A DNA stretch of 64,000 nt from Micropterus salmoides (lineage: Eukaryota > Chordata > Actinopteri > Centrarchiformes > Centrarchidae): positions 20,600,485 through 20,664,484 of the forward strand of contig NW_024040817.1 of the NCBI RefSeq assembly GCF_014851395.1, read 5' to 3'. This document shows, one piece after another, positions 62,568 through 64,000 of this stretch (within the stretch, counting starts at the first letter, position 1; the number at the start of each line of letters is the position of its first letter). Position numbers and translations under genes: made by a program. The notes beneath the pieces are model-generated. The model was not told where the DNA came from. It made no database searches and was given only the letters and a program-made list of their open reading frames with translations.

Positions 62568-63419
62568 ACGGGGCTTGCCAAGCATACCGTGCTACAGCTC
62601 TTCACTGTGCTCAGCAATCTAATCTGAGAGTAATCCATTTCTTGCAGATAATGACCCCGCTCTCTCCTGCGCTCTCTCTGTATACACACTTTGAAGTCAT
62701 CACACAGATAAGCGTGTCAGCATGTGCTCTGTCTTTATAACTCTCATTCCTCCTCATTCATCCTGTCTTCTCTTCTCTTCTCTTCTGTCATTCTCTTCTG
62801 GCCTCCGGTGTACTGACAGCAATGGACTGTACACCCAGTGATGGAGGAGGGTGTCTTTGTGAGAAACTGTGGCACCGACAGACTCACAGGAACATGGCCA
62901 GACATTTCTCTCGTTGTGTGATACTGTATGAATGAATCGCCTCTAGTTGCTGGTGTGTCTCAAGTGTGTTTGTGAGAAGAGATGACAGTGGAGAAACAAA
63001 GACCTCTTGAAAGATCTGTATCCACCAGATAGGGAGACAAAGAGATGGAGAGATAAGCGAGAGAGACCGAGACAAAAGAGAAGAGAAAGACTGAGCAAGA
63101 CAGGGATAGAGAGTCAGAAACAATTTATTTAGTCTGTGTGCTTGGCTGACTGGTGTGCTCTACTTAACCCCCAGTCCAAACACTGCATGTCTTCACAGAA
63201 TACAAACAGAAAAAAAGCTCTCATCGTTACGGCTATCTTGGGGGACGTCCACACTGAGATGGTTTTTTTTCCACAACCAAAAACGGAGCTCTTTTGAAAA
63301 TGTTTTCCAATCTGGGTAAATCTGAAACTCCGGACGTTGTGTTTTATTGTGAATGGGAAAAGCTGTGGTTTTGGGCTTTCTGTCACCTCCAGCCTTCGCT
63401 GTGCTCCCAGTATTACAGT

Positions 63420-63700
63420 AGGTCTGCAACTGACTGATTATTTTCTTTGTCGATTAATTCACAGATTTTCACCATTAAAATGTCGGAAAATGGCTCTGTA
63501 TAACTTCCTGAAATCCAAGATGGTGTCTTCAAATTGCTTGTGCTGCCAACAATCCAAAACCTAAAGATATTAGTTCACTGTCACATAAAACAAAGAAAAG
63601 CAGGACAACCTCATAATTGAGAAACTAGAAACCAGAGGATGTGTCTTTCAGCTTGAATAATCTATTATCAAAATAGTTTCAAATAAATTTTCTGTTTATG
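63420..63700. repeat. Interspersed repeat, GATTAATTC family
   Basis: Runs from TGCAACTGACTGATTATTTT through TTGTCGATTAATTC to TTGAATAATCTATTATC. It is the same family as 27,140-27,400 and non-coding. Confidence 0.45.
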
Positions 63701-63974
63701 GACTCAAGTGTGTTGTTGTCTCATGCTTCACTGCCGGATTAACTTGTGTTTATAAGTAAATTGTCAGCCTACTTTATGATTATAAAGTAGGGATTCGATT
63801 CCTCAGTGCAGCAGCGCAGGGGCTACTGTTTGCTTGGTCATCGAGTAAAGGTCAAATCACTATTTTGTGCTTGTTCAGTTCTCTGACAATAGAAACGTAA
63901 AAGTATGTAAATGGCAGCAACTAAATTGTGACTGTATTAAAACACGGTATAGGTGGTCACAGAGAGCAGGATGC

Positions 63975-64000
63975 TAGGGTTGGGCCGATAGACGATGCCA
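63975..64000. mobile_element. Possible left end of another TAGGG-type element, cut by the window edge
   Basis: TAGGGTTGGGCCGATAGACG resembles the left ends of the other hAT-type elements here. The rest lies outside the window, so this is tentative. Confidence 0.3.

Larger units (their letters stand above)
56487..64000 (+). other. Presumed first intron of the right-hand gene
   Basis: No coding exon found. Contents: an alternating purine-pyrimidine tract at 56,682-56,722, a 21-bp unit repeated twice near 57,057-57,101, a dispersed repeat at 58,150-58,460 with nuclear-receptor half sites, two hAT-type elements, GT tracts near 62,420 and 62,536, and a GATTAATTC-type repeat at 63,420-63,700. Confidence 0.45.

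Overview
The window is vertebrate nuclear DNA from a teleost fish, most likely a spiny-rayed (percomorph) species; the species itself cannot be named from the sequence. The evidence is intron-containing genes, many GT microsatellites, interspersed repeats typical of fish, and a conserved gene block. The order reads hycc1/fam126a (+), tomm7 (+), il6 (-), then a + strand first exon that fits rapgef5. This is the human 7p15.3 order (RAPGEF5, IL6, TOMM7, FAM126A) read from the other side, with orientations preserved.

Layout. 1-21,630: hycc1, with a likely non-coding first exon ending at 620, coding exons from 9,338 to 19,910 and a long 3'UTR. Its protein (hyccin) is a subunit of the PI4KA/TTC7/EFR3 lipid-kinase complex. 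22,700-27,050: tomm7, a 55-residue subunit of the mitochondrial outer-membrane import complex, in three exons. 28,040-37,220: a head-to-tail tandem duplication of il6 (interleukin-6), two complete five-exon genes on the minus strand, with a broken third fragment between them at 31,640-31,962. 37,220-56,100: gene-poor DNA full of nested transposons: a dead LINE hit by three later insertions, two Tc1/mariner-like relics (one itself hit by a hAT-type element), and several short hAT-type elements with 8-bp target duplications. 56,343-56,486: a first coding exon with a strong start context and a clean donor, probably rapgef5. 56,487-64,000 is presumably its first intron and holds only repeats.

The most interesting part is the il6 pair. 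Both genes keep intact frames, splice sites, a TATA box and a kappa-B site. Copy 2 has lost two cysteines (one of them half of the disulfide conserved with mammalian IL-6) and carries an eroded C-terminus. A second point of interest is hycc1 exon 11: a GT-repeat lies just upstream of its acceptor and the exon can either end the protein or be spliced in frame to the last exon.

All calls rest on reading the sequence and on remembered family features. No alignment or database search was run, so repeat-family names are approximate and splice sites are predicted.
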